From the IMG/VR virus record IMGVR_UViG_3300025759_000269, positions 1 through 36,455 of that record: a stretch of 36,455 nucleotides of DNA; one strand, given 5' to 3'. Below, piece by piece: positions 7,594 through 16,103 of the stretch. Source of the DNA: a virus. The position numbers were made by a program, and so were the translations under genes. Every line of letters starts with the position of its first letter. The first letter of the stretch is position 1. The notes under the pieces were generated by a model. The model did not search any database and was not told where the DNA came from. It saw only the letters and a list, made by a program, of their open reading frames with translations.

Positions 7594-8408
7594 GCGTTGT
7601 CATTCAATCCGGTTTTAACGGAAACCTAGAGCCTATCGACCAACCGCGCATTTGCTTTGACACCCACACGGCAACGCCTACAGCCACCAGCACGGCCACA
7701 GGGGCTGATGTGGATTGGCTTGTTGATGGCGAGACGTGGAGCGTATGGGAAGGCGGCGGCACAGGCCAGACAGTCACTCTGACGTTCTCAGGGCCGCTCA
7801 CCACGGGCTATGCAGCGATTGCGGCGCACAACCTTGGCAGCACTGGCGCAAGCGTGGCGCTGCAAGCCACAACAGACGGCGTGGTTTGGTCTGGTATTGT
7901 TTCATCGCATGACCCGGCAGACGACAGTGCAATCGTTTGGCTGTTTCGCAACACGTCATATCGCGGCGTTCGGTTTGTCATTTCTGGCGGTTCGGCTGCG
8001 CCGCAGATTGCCGTTGCGCAATCGGGCGAGGTTCTGGAAATGCCGCAGCTATCGGTGTTCACAGGCTTGCCTATCAGTGAGAGCAAGCAGGTTCGGTATC
8101 GCCATCAGCAAAGCATCAGAGGCGACGTTCTGGGCCGCGCTGTTGAGGGCGCAGACCTGCAGTTTGACCTGACCGTGCAAAACTTGCCTGAGACATTCCG
8201 AGCGGCGGCGGGTGATGTGACGTGGAATGGCTTTATCAACCACGTTGACAACACTGGGCCGTTCTTCATTGCCGCCAAGCCGTCTAGCTATCAAGATGAT
8301 GTTGCCTACGCGCGGGCGATGGAGCGGCCACGGTTCAACCGTGAGCGGGCCAATCTCAACAACAGCGGCGCAGTGACGTTCCAGTGCATGGGGTATGCAG
8401 CGCCATGA
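7590..8408 (+). CDS. Distal tail / minor tail protein
   Basis: This 272-residue protein lies directly after the tape measure, the normal place of the distal tail (Dit-like) protein. Residues 60-150 look like a discoidin-type beta sandwich (GQTVTLTFSGPLTTGYAAI, then RNTSYRGVRFVISGG), which may be a carbohydrate- or surface-binding module. Residues 170-272 resemble the ring-forming part of minor tail proteins (a helix followed by GFINHVDNTGPFFIAAKPS). ATGA overlaps on both sides show coupling. The assignment rests mainly on gene order and fold pattern. Confidence 0.65.
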   Translation: MSVVIQSGFNGNLEPIDQPRICFDTHTATPTATSTATGADVDWLVDGETWSVWEGGGTGQTVTLTFSGPLTTGYAAIAAHNLGSTGASVALQATTDGVVWSGIVSSHDPADDSAIVWLFRNTSYRGVRFVISGGSAAPQIAVAQSGEVLEMPQLSVFTGLPISESKQVRYRHQQSIRGDVLGRAVEGADLQFDLTVQNLPETFRAAAGDVTWNGFINHVDNTGPFFIAAKPSSYQDDVAYARAMERPRFNRERANLNNSGAVTFQCMGYAAP

Positions 8409-10183
8409 CTAAGACCGTCCAAGTCCTAGAGTTGCGGCAAAAGCGTTGTGACCTGCGCTTCGGCGTTGGAACCTGCACAGCCACAGGCACACCCAAGTGC
8501 TTCCAGACGTACAACACCTGCGGCGCTAAGGACGTGTTCAACCTCGACGGCGAGTTGCGCTGGTATTTCACGCGACCGGGCGACCCGGCACCGCTCACGG
8601 CTGGATTGCCAAGCGCCGATGAGTGGTATGGGCCAGCCATCCCTATCCTGCGCACGGTCAGGACCGAACCAACACGGCTTAATCTTGGTGCAGTGCGTGA
8701 GGGTGAAAGCCCGTTCGGCTTGCGCGGGACCGTTTCCGTCACGTTAGACGACTTCGAGTTCCGCAACCAGTTTGGCGACTTCTACGCATCCGAGCGCACC
8801 GTGCAGGGCAGTATCGGACGCTTACTCTTGGCATGGCTTGGCGAGGCCGTGCCGCAGTTGGAGATGTATCTCTACACGGGCAAGGAAGGCGACAGCTTGG
8901 CGGCGATGACAGTGCGCCGCTATGACGTGACCAACATCAACCCTCCATCGGGCGGGGCGTGGACCATCACAGGGCTAGACCCGCTTGGCAGGGCGGAGCG
9001 CAAGAAAGCGCAGTTCCCCCGCGCAACCGACCTACGCTTGCAGTCTGACATTGATGCAAGCACGACCAGCATCACAGTCACCGGGACCGAAGACGACGTG
9101 TCGGATAGCTTCGGCAATGATGGGCTATTCTATGGCCGTCTGAGCGGCGAGGTAATTAGCTACACGGGCTATACAGGCAGCGCGGGCGTCTGGTCACTCA
9201 GCGGCGTTGTCCGTGGCGCTCTGGGAACGACAGCGGACGAGCATAGCGCAGATGACGGTATGCAGCGCGTCGGGCATTACGACGATATTTTATACTGGGA
9301 AATGGTCTATGACCTCCTGAGCAATCACACGACTATCCCGGTAAGCCTCATACCTTACGCAACCGATTGGACCAGTGAGGGCGAAAGTTGGCTTTCGACG
9401 CTGAAGGGAACAGGCTCATTTACTGAGCCGCGTCCAGTGTCCGAGATATGCGCAGAGGCCATGCGTGACGGGATGTTTTCCATCTGGTGGGATGAGCGGG
9501 ACCAAGAGATTAAGTTGCTTGCGTTGCGACAGCCGAGCCAACCGCCAATCACCTTGACCGAGCGCAACGCGATTGTTTCCAGCGCACTTAAGCGCACGCC
9601 TGACGACCGCAGAACGCGGGTGACGATTTACTACGGGCGCAAAGACCCGACAGAAAGCCTGACCGACGCGAAGAACTATTCAACGCAGCGGATACGCATC
9701 GACGCCGAGGCCGAGAGCGCGAACTTCGCGGACGGCACTGTCCGAAACCTTGAATGGTATTCGCCGCTTCTGCGCACTGACCTGAACGCGGTATTGGTGC
9801 AGGCCTCATTCCTGCAACGCTATAGGACAACTCCGCAATATCTGGAATTGCAGTTAGCCGAAAAAGACGCCACGCTTGCTGTTGGCGATGTTATGTTCGT
9901 GACCAGCTATGACGCGATTGACACGCTAGGCAATCCTGTCACCGAGCCGTGGCAGATTATCGAGTGGGAAGAACTGGAACCCGGCTTTTCCTATCGCGTT
10001 CTGGCGCAGTCATTCATCCTGTTTGAGCGGCCTTCGTTTATTTTGCCTGACACTGACCCAGACACAGGATTGTCGTGGCCTGACTTCGCAACCGCGACTG
10101 ATGCGCAAAAGGAAAATGCGTGCTACATTACCGAGAACACGGGCCTGATGCCGGATGGCTCAACGGGCTATGTGATACAGTGA
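8405..10183 (+). CDS. Tail tip / central hub protein with N-terminal cysteine cluster
   Basis: This 592-residue protein is the probable baseplate hub under the distal tail ring. The N-terminus has four cysteines at 15, 24, 32 and 39 (CTATGTPKCFQTYNTC), a spacing known in tail proteins of several siphoviruses. A beta-rich region follows (TRLNLGAVREGESPFG, then a YGRLSGEVISYTGY segment), then a mixed region ending with a barrel-like part around TPQYLELQLAEKDATLAVGD and PWQIIEWEE, as in hub proteins. The start at 8405 is the ATG of the ATGA overlap. The cysteines could bind metal or an Fe-S cluster as in lambda gpL; that is an inference. Confidence 0.68.
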   Translation: MTKTVQVLELRQKRCDLRFGVGTCTATGTPKCFQTYNTCGAKDVFNLDGELRWYFTRPGDPAPLTAGLPSADEWYGPAIPILRTVRTEPTRLNLGAVREGESPFGLRGTVSVTLDDFEFRNQFGDFYASERTVQGSIGRLLLAWLGEAVPQLEMYLYTGKEGDSLAAMTVRRYDVTNINPPSGGAWTITGLDPLGRAERKKAQFPRATDLRLQSDIDASTTSITVTGTEDDVSDSFGNDGLFYGRLSGEVISYTGYTGSAGVWSLSGVVRGALGTTADEHSADDGMQRVGHYDDILYWEMVYDLLSNHTTIPVSLIPYATDWTSEGESWLSTLKGTGSFTEPRPVSEICAEAMRDGMFSIWWDERDQEIKLLALRQPSQPPITLTERNAIVSSALKRTPDDRRTRVTIYYGRKDPTESLTDAKNYSTQRIRIDAEAESANFADGTVRNLEWYSPLLRTDLNAVLVQASFLQRYRTTPQYLELQLAEKDATLAVGDVMFVTSYDAIDTLGNPVTEPWQIIEWEELEPGFSYRVLAQSFILFERPSFILPDTDPDTGLSWPDFATATDAQKENACYITENTGLMPDGSTGYVIQ

Positions 10184-10190
10184 GGGACTA

Positions 10191-10706
10191 ATGGCAAGTT
10201 GGACAAGTCAAAGCACATCAAGCCTGCTACCGGGCGAGCCGTGGACCAGCGCCAAGGCTCTAGCGGCGTTTGAGAACCCAGAGGCGATTGCCGAGGGGGC
10301 GAGCGGAGCGCCAAAGATTTTGACAGCCGCAATGCAGCCTCCGACTGCCGGATCAAACACTATTCGCGGCATTCAAGCTATATCGGCGACGTACACTTCG
10401 CCAGCATCATCAGCCAACGCGGAACTGTTCGAGGGAAGCATTGTTGCGCTGGTGGGCGGAACCGTGCGCGTCCGGTCAACCGTCGGAACAAGCGGGACCG
10501 TCACAACCATCAATGTGCAATATCTCAAAAATGGCGTTGCATTCGCCACGTTTACGTCTGCCGGAACAGCATCGGCAGACGTGTCCGTTGTTTTGGGGGA
10601 CCAAATTAGAATTAGTGCAACCGTCAATGGTGGCGGTTCCACCGGAACAGTATCTTTGTCAGACATCCGCATCGAGAGCGGTACATCTAACTTTGCGGTG
10701 GCGTGA
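10191..10706 (+). CDS. Hypothetical tail/baseplate protein
   Basis: This 171-residue protein has a short N-terminal region (LLPGEPWTSAKALAAFENPEAIAEG) that recalls phage tail proteins with a disordered collar-binding part, followed by a beta-sandwich-like domain with alternating Thr/Val strands (SIVALVGGTVRVRSTVG, VTTINVQYLKNG, DQIRISATV). It lies between the hub and the fibre cassettes, so a baseplate or fibre-base role is inferred. No family was recognised. The stop overlaps the next start (TGATG). Confidence 0.55.
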   Translation: MASWTSQSTSSLLPGEPWTSAKALAAFENPEAIAEGASGAPKILTAAMQPPTAGSNTIRGIQAISATYTSPASSANAELFEGSIVALVGGTVRVRSTVGTSGTVTTINVQYLKNGVAFATFTSAGTASADVSVVLGDQIRISATVNGGGSTGTVSLSDIRIESGTSNFAVA

Positions 10707-11050
10707 TGTTTCAGAACCTCAAATATGTAAATGACCTAAATTGGATACAGGCCGAATACACGAGCGGCGAAGGTTGCGCGTGCCTTGAGCCGGGCGACCC
10801 GCTTTATGACCGTGCGCTGTCAGGCGAGTTTGGCGCTATCGCAGCTTACGACGGACCGAGCGCATCCGACATTGTGGCGGCTGAGGTTAAGGCTCTGCGC
10901 GATAAGATGTTGAGCGCCTCCGACTGGACGCAAGTGCCGGATGCGCCTGTTGATGCCGCTGCGTGGGCCACATATCGCCAAGCCCTGCGCGACATTCCGC
11001 AACAAGCTGGCTTTCCTGAAAACATCACATGGCCGGAGGCACCAGCATGA
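10706..11050 (+). CDS. Tail assembly chaperone-like APC protein, copy 1
   Basis: This 114-residue protein has the phage tail APC domain in its C-terminal half: a helix with LRDKMLSASDWTQVPDAPV, then WATYRQALRDI and a closing ITWPEAP. Proteins of this family accompany fibre genes and are thought to help fibre folding or attachment. The N-terminal half has a CAC motif and an acidic loop. A GTG at 10703 is possible, but the ATG at 10706 overlaps the previous stop. A second APC protein is encoded at 15617, also in front of a repeat-containing fibre gene. Confidence 0.75.
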   Translation: MFQNLKYVNDLNWIQAEYTSGEGCACLEPGDPLYDRALSGEFGAIAAYDGPSASDIVAAEVKALRDKMLSASDWTQVPDAPVDAAAWATYRQALRDIPQQAGFPENITWPEAPA

Positions 11051-11154
11051 GCATTTGGGACCGGGTGACGAACCTTGATTTACTCCGCAAGGAAATCAAA
11101 CGCCTTGAGGCTGAGTTAAAGCGGGCGCAGGCCAAAGCGGCGGCGGATGAATAA
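11047..11154 (+). CDS. Tiny coiled-coil protein
   Basis: A 35-residue frame begins in an ATGA overlap with the APC gene and ends with TAATG into the fibre gene. The product is almost one amphipathic helix with leucines in a heptad-like pattern (LDLLRKEIKRLEAELKRAQ). Precise coupling at both ends makes it a likely real gene. Small coiled-coil peptides next to fibre genes may act as trimerisation or adaptor segments; this role is not shown by the sequence. Confidence 0.65.
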   Translation: MSIWDRVTNLDLLRKEIKRLEAELKRAQAKAAADE

Positions 11155-12158
11155 TGGCTGCTTGGGATATTACCCAATACACCTACAGTGGAACAACGCT
11201 TGATATAAGCGGGCAAACTGGCGGGCCAGAGGATATTGTCCTAAAGGATGATGGCGCAAAGGCGTTTGTCCTAGACAATACTGGCGACACTGTTTTGGAA
11301 TACGCGCTTTCAACAGCGTGGGATATTTCAACGGGAACATTTACAACCAGCGTTAGTATTTCCGGTCAGGAACTCGCAGGGCAAGGGCTTGCGTTCGGCA
11401 ATAGCGGCGCAAAGATGTATGTCGTAGGCGCGGCTGGCGATGATGTAAACGAGTACGACTTAAGCACCGCTTGGGATGTAAGTAGCGCGACGTTTAATCA
11501 GCTTTTTGACATATCTGCTCAAGATACAATTCCAAAGAGTATAAAATTCAACACTGCCGGGACCAAGATGTTTGTTCTTGGAAATTCTGGCGACGATATT
11601 AACGAATACACGCTATCAACGGCGTGGGATGTTTCAACGGCGTCTTTTGTTGATGCGTTTAGCATTGCATCGCAAACGACAACGCCGGAAAGCATGGCTT
11701 TTGGCGACAGTGGGTCAAAAGTATACGTTGCTGACGAAACAACGATTTACCAATACGACTTAAGCACAGCGTTTGATATATCAACCGCGTCTTATGTAGA
11801 CAGCTTTGACGTATCGGGCCAAGACACCAGCGTTCAGGGCGTTTTCTTTCGGACAAACGGAAACAATTTCTACACGTCTGGCGCGACAGGCGATGCAATT
11901 TACCAATATATTCTGGTCACAACCATATCAGCAACCGCAGCAATAGCAGGCACATCAACGCTTGCTGCAATTCCGGCAGTCATCAGCGGCATTGCTTCTA
12001 TAGCGGGTGACGGTGCGCTGTCTGGTGTCGGAGCGGCAATACCGCCTGCGCCCAGCCGTGCAGTAGATGAGGCAAGCGCGGGCGGGACAAACGCGGCTTT
12101 GTCGGTATCGCTAAATTCTGCTATAACCGTACCAGCCAACCCGACGAGGAACACATAA
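11154..12158 (+). CDS. Repeat-propeller tail fibre, candidate receptor-binding protein
   Basis: This 334-residue protein contains four clear copies and one degenerate copy of a unit of about 51 residues with the core YxLSTAWDxSTxxF, then SxSISGQ, then GxKMYVxGxxGDxxxEY. Such WD/NHL-like repeats fold as propeller blades. The C-terminal 90 residues change to an Ala/Ile-rich repeat (SATAAIAGTSTLAA, ASIAGDGALSGVGA) like the fibre at 16104, and then a low-complexity end. The APC protein upstream and the BppU-like protein downstream suggest a host-recognition fibre held in the baseplate. The receptor is unknown. Confidence 0.65.
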   Translation: MAAWDITQYTYSGTTLDISGQTGGPEDIVLKDDGAKAFVLDNTGDTVLEYALSTAWDISTGTFTTSVSISGQELAGQGLAFGNSGAKMYVVGAAGDDVNEYDLSTAWDVSSATFNQLFDISAQDTIPKSIKFNTAGTKMFVLGNSGDDINEYTLSTAWDVSTASFVDAFSIASQTTTPESMAFGDSGSKVYVADETTIYQYDLSTAFDISTASYVDSFDVSGQDTSVQGVFFRTNGNNFYTSGATGDAIYQYILVTTISATAAIAGTSTLAAIPAVISGIASIAGDGALSGVGAAIPPAPSRAVDEASAGGTNAALSVSLNSAITVPANPTRNT

Positions 12159-12159
12159 G

Positions 12160-12483
12160 ATGGCGTTTAACCTAAAGCAAAACGACACATCACCGTCAAT
12201 TCAGACAACGCTTTTGGACGGAAACGGGCTGGCTGTTGATATTACGGGCAACCTTGGAGTGACGTTTCACATGCGCAACGCGGCTGGCACAGTCATCATT
12301 GACACAGCCGCAACTGTTGTGACGGCGGGTTCTGGTATCGTGCGATACGATTGGGACGCGGCAGATACCGCAGCGGCTGGGACGTTTCAGGCTGAGTTTG
12401 AAGTGACATATTCGGACGGCAAAATCGAGACATTCCCGAACGCCAGCTACATCGAAGTCATCATAACTGATGACATTGCATGA
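12160..12483 (+). CDS. BppU-like baseplate Ig-domain protein, copy 1
   Basis: This 107-residue protein looks like the N-terminal domain of upper baseplate (BppU) proteins: LKQNDTSPSIQTTLLDGNG, then VTFHMRNAAGTVI, VRYDWDAADTAAAGTFQAEF and FEVTYSDGKIETFPN. That beta sandwich anchors fibres to the baseplate in lactococcal and Bacillus phages. Here it is encoded alone, without the fibre part. A paralogue sharing LKQNDTSP and the TYSDG/TFLDG-xIETF motif is encoded at 17126, in the same position behind a repeat fibre gene. Confidence 0.72.
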   Translation: MAFNLKQNDTSPSIQTTLLDGNGLAVDITGNLGVTFHMRNAAGTVIIDTAATVVTAGSGIVRYDWDAADTAAAGTFQAEFEVTYSDGKIETFPNASYIEVIITDDIA

Positions 12484-12553
12484 ATTAACGTCAGGCTTGT
12501 GATAAGTTTGGCAAAACCCCGCCCGCTGGGCAACAACTGAGAGGACTGTCCCA
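12484..12553 (+). promoter_or_regulatory. Intergenic region with possible degenerate late promoter
   Basis: The end of the preceding gene and this gap contain TGACATTGCA (12471-12480; compare TGACTTTGCA in the other two elements) followed by TTGTGATAAG and TTTGGCAAA, which resembles the TGGTATAAC and TTTGCAAA parts of the 4485 and 35662 elements. Spacing differs, so this is only a tentative relative. A GAGAGGAC ribosome site serves the gene at 12554. Confidence 0.35.
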
Positions 12554-12982
12554 ATGTCGAAGGGCAACACATTCGAGAACGACCTGCTGGAGTTGATCTT
12601 CAACGCCACAGCCATCGCCAACATCGCAGACAATGCCGGAACGTCGCCGCTGACGAACCTGTACGTTGCGCTGCACACATCTGACCCCGGCGAAGCTGGC
12701 AACCAGACCACGAACGAGTGCGCATACACCAGCTATGCTCGTGTCGCAGTGGCTCGGACTTCTGGAGGCTGGACCATCACGGCCAACAGCGTGTCCCCAA
12801 CAGCCAACATCGATTTCCCGGCAGCGACAGGTGGCACTGAGACAGCAACGCACGTCTCAATCGGCACCGATAGCACCGGGACAGGCAAGATCCTCTACTA
12901 CGGGGCAATCACGCCGAACATCAGCATCTCGACTGGCGTCACACCGCGCATCGGTACTGGCACCACGATTACTGAGGACTGA
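12554..12982 (+). CDS. Marine-phage tail fibre-type protein
   Basis: This 142-residue protein belongs to a widespread family of phage structural proteins recognisable by the start NTFENDLLELIFNATAIANI, the LYVALHTSDPGEAG core and the AYTSYARVAVARTSGGW segment. Family members occur in many marine tailed phages and are annotated as tail fibre or appendage proteins. It is followed after three bases by another gene of the same kind, so the three genes at 12554-13685 form one appendage block. Confidence 0.75.
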   Translation: MSKGNTFENDLLELIFNATAIANIADNAGTSPLTNLYVALHTSDPGEAGNQTTNECAYTSYARVAVARTSGGWTITANSVSPTANIDFPAATGGTETATHVSIGTDSTGTGKILYYGAITPNISISTGVTPRIGTGTTITED

Positions 12983-12985
12983 TAA

Positions 12986-13324
12986 ATGGTCAAACTCGTC
13001 AACCGCGCCAAGATGGGCACTGCCACTACTGGCACGGGAAGCCCAATCACGCTTGGCTCTGCTGAGAGCGGCTATCAGTCATTCGCTGATGCTGGCGTCG
13101 GCGACGGGGAGACTGTGCGTTACGTCATTGAGGACGGTACGGCTTGGGAGATCGGAACAGGCACTTACACGGCGTCTGGAACCACTCTGAGCCGTACTGT
13201 CACTGAAAGTAGCAACTCAGACGCAGCTATCAACCTGTCTGGGAATGCTGTGGTGTATGTCTCTGCTACTGAGAGCGATGTGACGGGCCGACCTTTCGCA
13301 ATGTCCATTTTATTTGGAGGCTGA
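12986..13324 (+). CDS. Marine-phage tail fibre-type protein
   Basis: This 112-residue protein has the well-known pattern NRAKMGTATTGTGSPITLG, then GYQSFADAGVGDGETVRY, VIEDGTAWEIGTGTYTASG and TLSRTVTESSNS. Proteins of this kind, alone or as domains of longer fibres, are very common in marine podoviruses and siphoviruses. The domain is beta-rich and probably sits at the fibre base. Its end overlaps the GGAGG ribosome site of the next gene. Confidence 0.75.
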   Translation: MVKLVNRAKMGTATTGTGSPITLGSAESGYQSFADAGVGDGETVRYVIEDGTAWEIGTGTYTASGTTLSRTVTESSNSDAAINLSGNAVVYVSATESDVTGRPFAMSILFGG

Positions 13325-13325
13325 C

Positions 13326-13685
13326 ATGGCCGCACCGAACCTTCTGAACCCGAACACCATCCTTGGCAAAACCGCAGTACAAGCAGTGACCACATCTGCA
13401 ACGGCAGTCGTGACCAACGCCTCTGCCAGTGGCAAGGTCTTTAAGGTGAACGCCATTATCGCTGCGAATGTTGATGGAACCAACGCTGCGGACATTACGG
13501 TTGATTTGTTTCGTAGCAGTGTGGCCTACCCTATCGCCAGCACGATTACAGTCCCTGCCGACGCGACCTTGGTGGTCCTGACAAAAGAGAATCCGTTGTA
13601 CCTTGAAGAGGGGGATGCTCTGCGGTGCAATGCAAGTGCTGCTGGGGATATTGTCGTGACTTGCTCTTACGAAGAGATAAGCTGA
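13326..13685 (+). CDS. Marine-phage structural protein
   Basis: This 119-residue protein shows the family pattern PNLLNPNTILGKTA, GKVFKVNAIIAANVDGTNAA, ADITVDLFRSS, PADATLVVLTKENPLYLEEG and a C-terminal CSYEEIS. It is frequent in marine phage genomes beside the two previous families. The ATG at 13326 is chosen because GGAGG lies 5 bases upstream (13316-13320). An in-frame TTG at 13314 would precede that ribosome site and is less likely. The function is structural by association. Confidence 0.75.
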   Translation: MAAPNLLNPNTILGKTAVQAVTTSATAVVTNASASGKVFKVNAIIAANVDGTNAADITVDLFRSSVAYPIASTITVPADATLVVLTKENPLYLEEGDALRCNASAAGDIVVTCSYEEIS

Positions 13686-13686
13686 T

Positions 13687-15000
13687 ATGTCTAGCCTGTT
13701 TGACAATGGCGGGTTCATAGGGGTGACCGCTCCTTTTGGGACTAAGTTTCAAAGTGTAATTCAAAATGGACTACAGTTATGGCTGGATGCAAGTAGCCCA
13801 AGTAGTTACGGGCCTGAAAACTTTATCCCGTACTCAGCAGATATTACTCCTTCATCATATCCAGATTGGGAATCATTTGATGGAGTAGTAACTTCTGTTG
13901 CTACCACAGGGGTTGATGGACAAAATGATGCTTTTACGCTGACTGATAGTGATGCAAGTTCTGCTTCAGGTATATACGTAGTAGATGATAACAATGATGC
14001 GATATACGAAACTGTCCAAACAATGACAGTAATATGCCATGTCAAAAAGAACACTGGCGGTCCGTGGGCAGCTATCCAAATTTATTTTCAAGATACCCCT
14101 AGTTCTACTAATGGAACTGTCTATACACTTTATTTAAATCCCGATAATGGTGATTTTGTTGAATCTAATGCAACAAATACGCAAGTTGTTTCTGATGGAG
14201 ACTGGTGGCGTGTTATGTTTGAGATTCAAACTGAAGGTGCTTCATATGATAGGATGATTTGTAGAATTTATCCAGTAATAGGGTCAGCAGGTGCAAGTCT
14301 TGTGGTAGACCCTACTGCCACTGGTTCAAACACGTTCTGGAATCCACAGCTTCAACGGGGGACAATAAGTGACTACACTATCCCTGTTAAGACTGGTTCC
14401 ACTGCAATTAAACGTGAAGAGCGTTGGTATGATCTAAGTGGAAGCTCTTTAAATGTTAATTTGAACGGAACATCATTTACTACAGATGCAAGTGGCGGCA
14501 TTGTATTCGGGAGTGGAGATACTGCTACCATACCTTCTGGTCTTACCTTTTCTGGTTCAGGTACCGGATACACAATTTCTGTGTGGCTGAAGCATACCGG
14601 AACCGTGAGTACCGCAAGAATCCAGCGTTATTTTGGTCTAGGACCCAGTGCGGCGATTTTAAGACACAGCAATGCAACAAATTCCAATTTACACGCTTAT
14701 TCGTTTGATTCTGGAGGTACAATCCAGCAAATAAATATAGACAATCAAGTGTTCACCAATGAATATTACAATTTTGTTAGTGTTTATAATGGTTCTTCAA
14801 TAGCTGTGTATAAAAACGGTTCCTCTGTTGGAAGCGTAGCAGCAACATTTACTCTGAGAACACCAACGACTGCAAGCCTGTCAAGCGCAACGGAGTATTT
14901 TGAAGGAAATATGTACTCCGTCCAATACTATAATCGCCCGCTATCAGGCGCGGAAATAACCCAAAACTATAACGCGCTTAGACAAAGGTTTAATCTCTAA
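13687..15000 (+). CDS. Lectin-like tail fibre, candidate receptor-binding protein
   Basis: This 437-residue protein has two jelly-roll-like parts. Residues 50-240 resemble a carbohydrate-binding module (MTVICHVKKNTGG, then GDWWRVMFEIQTEG). Residues 245-437 match a concanavalin/LamG-like domain (WYDLSGSSLN, TISVWLKHTG, VYNGSSIAVYKNG, VQYYNRPLSGAEITQNYNA). Base composition drops to about 40 percent GC, far below its neighbours, which suggests recent acquisition from another source. It is the best candidate for binding cell-surface glycans. It is coupled to the next gene by TAATG. Confidence 0.75.
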   Translation: MSSLFDNGGFIGVTAPFGTKFQSVIQNGLQLWLDASSPSSYGPENFIPYSADITPSSYPDWESFDGVVTSVATTGVDGQNDAFTLTDSDASSASGIYVVDDNNDAIYETVQTMTVICHVKKNTGGPWAAIQIYFQDTPSSTNGTVYTLYLNPDNGDFVESNATNTQVVSDGDWWRVMFEIQTEGASYDRMICRIYPVIGSAGASLVVDPTATGSNTFWNPQLQRGTISDYTIPVKTGSTAIKREERWYDLSGSSLNVNLNGTSFTTDASGGIVFGSGDTATIPSGLTFSGSGTGYTISVWLKHTGTVSTARIQRYFGLGPSAAILRHSNATNSNLHAYSFDSGGTIQQINIDNQVFTNEYYNFVSVYNGSSIAVYKNGSSVGSVAATFTLRTPTTASLSSATEYFEGNMYSVQYYNRPLSGAEITQNYNALRQRFNL

Positions 15001-15602
15001 TGGGTGTATGGAATTTAGACGCACAGTTTCTTTCCAAAGCGCCAACAACGGTGTTTACCGACACCTTTGAAACATTCACAGGTTGGGTTATTGTCGGTAC
15101 CGGCGTTGTCTCACAGTCAAGCGCTCAGGCGTATGAAGGTTCATTTTCAGCGTTAAAAAGCACCAGCGGCGATCCAAATGGCGCTTATAAGCTACTTACA
15201 GAAACAGTTAATAGGCATTACCTCATGGATGTTTGGCTTTACTCAGTTGAACCGAGAGCTGGCGGTGCCGCAGACAGAATTTCTGTTGTAGACTCTTCTG
15301 GCGATGGGTATGGGTTTTTTACTACAGGCACTACTCTCCGCGTAGAGCGCCGAGATTCGTATAGTGGAGTGGAGATAACCTCCACTACCTTCACTCGCCC
15401 CAGTAATGCTTGGTATAGATTGAGCTTACAGGCATTTCCTGATAATACATTTACCCTCCTTGCAAGAGACATTTCTGGCTCCGTGTTGGGTTCACTCACT
15501 ACCAGTGCAGATGCGACCCACAGTGGTCCGTTTGACCGAGTGGCAATTCTCGGTGGCAGCGACTTCCATGTGGACAACCTAGTAGTAAAGAAGTTTAGCT
15601 AA
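15000..15602 (+). CDS. Second lectin-like fibre or fibre tip protein
   Basis: This 200-residue protein is beta-rich and resembles a single jelly-roll binding domain: FTDTFETFTGWVIVGTG, a YEGSFSALKS segment, YLMDVWLYSVEP, then RPSNAWYRLSLQ and a C-terminal DFHVDNLVVKKF strand (a typical last strand of carbohydrate-binding modules). It starts on the last base of the stop of the lectin fibre gene, so both are made together and may form one adhesive complex. GC content lies between that of the low-GC gene and the rest of the genome. Confidence 0.6.
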   Translation: MGVWNLDAQFLSKAPTTVFTDTFETFTGWVIVGTGVVSQSSAQAYEGSFSALKSTSGDPNGAYKLLTETVNRHYLMDVWLYSVEPRAGGAADRISVVDSSGDGYGFFTTGTTLRVERRDSYSGVEITSTTFTRPSNAWYRLSLQAFPDNTFTLLARDISGSVLGSLTTSADATHSGPFDRVAILGGSDFHVDNLVVKKFS

Positions 15603-15616
15603 AGCGGAGAGCGCTA

Positions 15617-16093
15617 ATGACCTTATATTCACGACCACCACGCTACCCCGCACCGCTGCCTGACAGGATTAGGCTGTCCAGCGGCATGACCCGCACAGAC
15701 CCCTCGACGTTTACGCCAGAAGAGATTGCGGATGCAGGGTATGTGGAGGCTCCGGTAGCTCCAGCCTACGAGTATCCGAACAAGCTGGAGTGGACTGGCA
15801 GCGATTGGGTTGTGTCTCCTCCGAGTGAGGCTGATACAGCAAGGCAGTGGGACGTAATCCGCCAACAGTGTAAGCAGATGCTTTCCAGCTCCGACTACAA
15901 AGTTATTAAGGCTGTTGAAGTAGGAGAGGCTCCTGATCCAGTGTGGGTTGCGTACCGACAGGCTCTAAGAGACATCTACAACGACACGCACAGTATCGAC
16001 CCGTGGAATGTTCAGTGGCCTATTAGGCCGGATTCGGTTATGCTTGACGACTATGGCAACAGCGATGTTGAAGCGCCCATACAGACGGAGTGA
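15617..16093 (+). CDS. APC-domain protein, copy 2
   Basis: This 158-residue protein has a phage tail APC domain at its C-terminus: a helix with VIRQQCKQMLSSSDYKV, then WVAYRQALRDIYND and WNVQWPIRPDS. It corresponds to the protein at 10706 (both have AYRQALRDI or TYRQALRDI). The N-terminal part has a helix FTPEEIADAGYVEAP and a WTGSDWVVSPPSE stretch often seen in fibre-associated proteins. It precedes a repeat fibre gene, repeating the order of the first cassette. Confidence 0.72.
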   Translation: MTLYSRPPRYPAPLPDRIRLSSGMTRTDPSTFTPEEIADAGYVEAPVAPAYEYPNKLEWTGSDWVVSPPSEADTARQWDVIRQQCKQMLSSSDYKVIKAVEVGEAPDPVWVAYRQALRDIYNDTHSIDPWNVQWPIRPDSVMLDDYGNSDVEAPIQTE

Positions 16094-16103
16094 GTAACAA
16101 CTG

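Noticed and set aside
13687-15000. Low-GC gene as an insertion element or moron with its own promoter
   Set aside because: No transposase, inverted repeats or separate promoter were seen; it is coupled to its neighbours and encodes a fibre-like protein.
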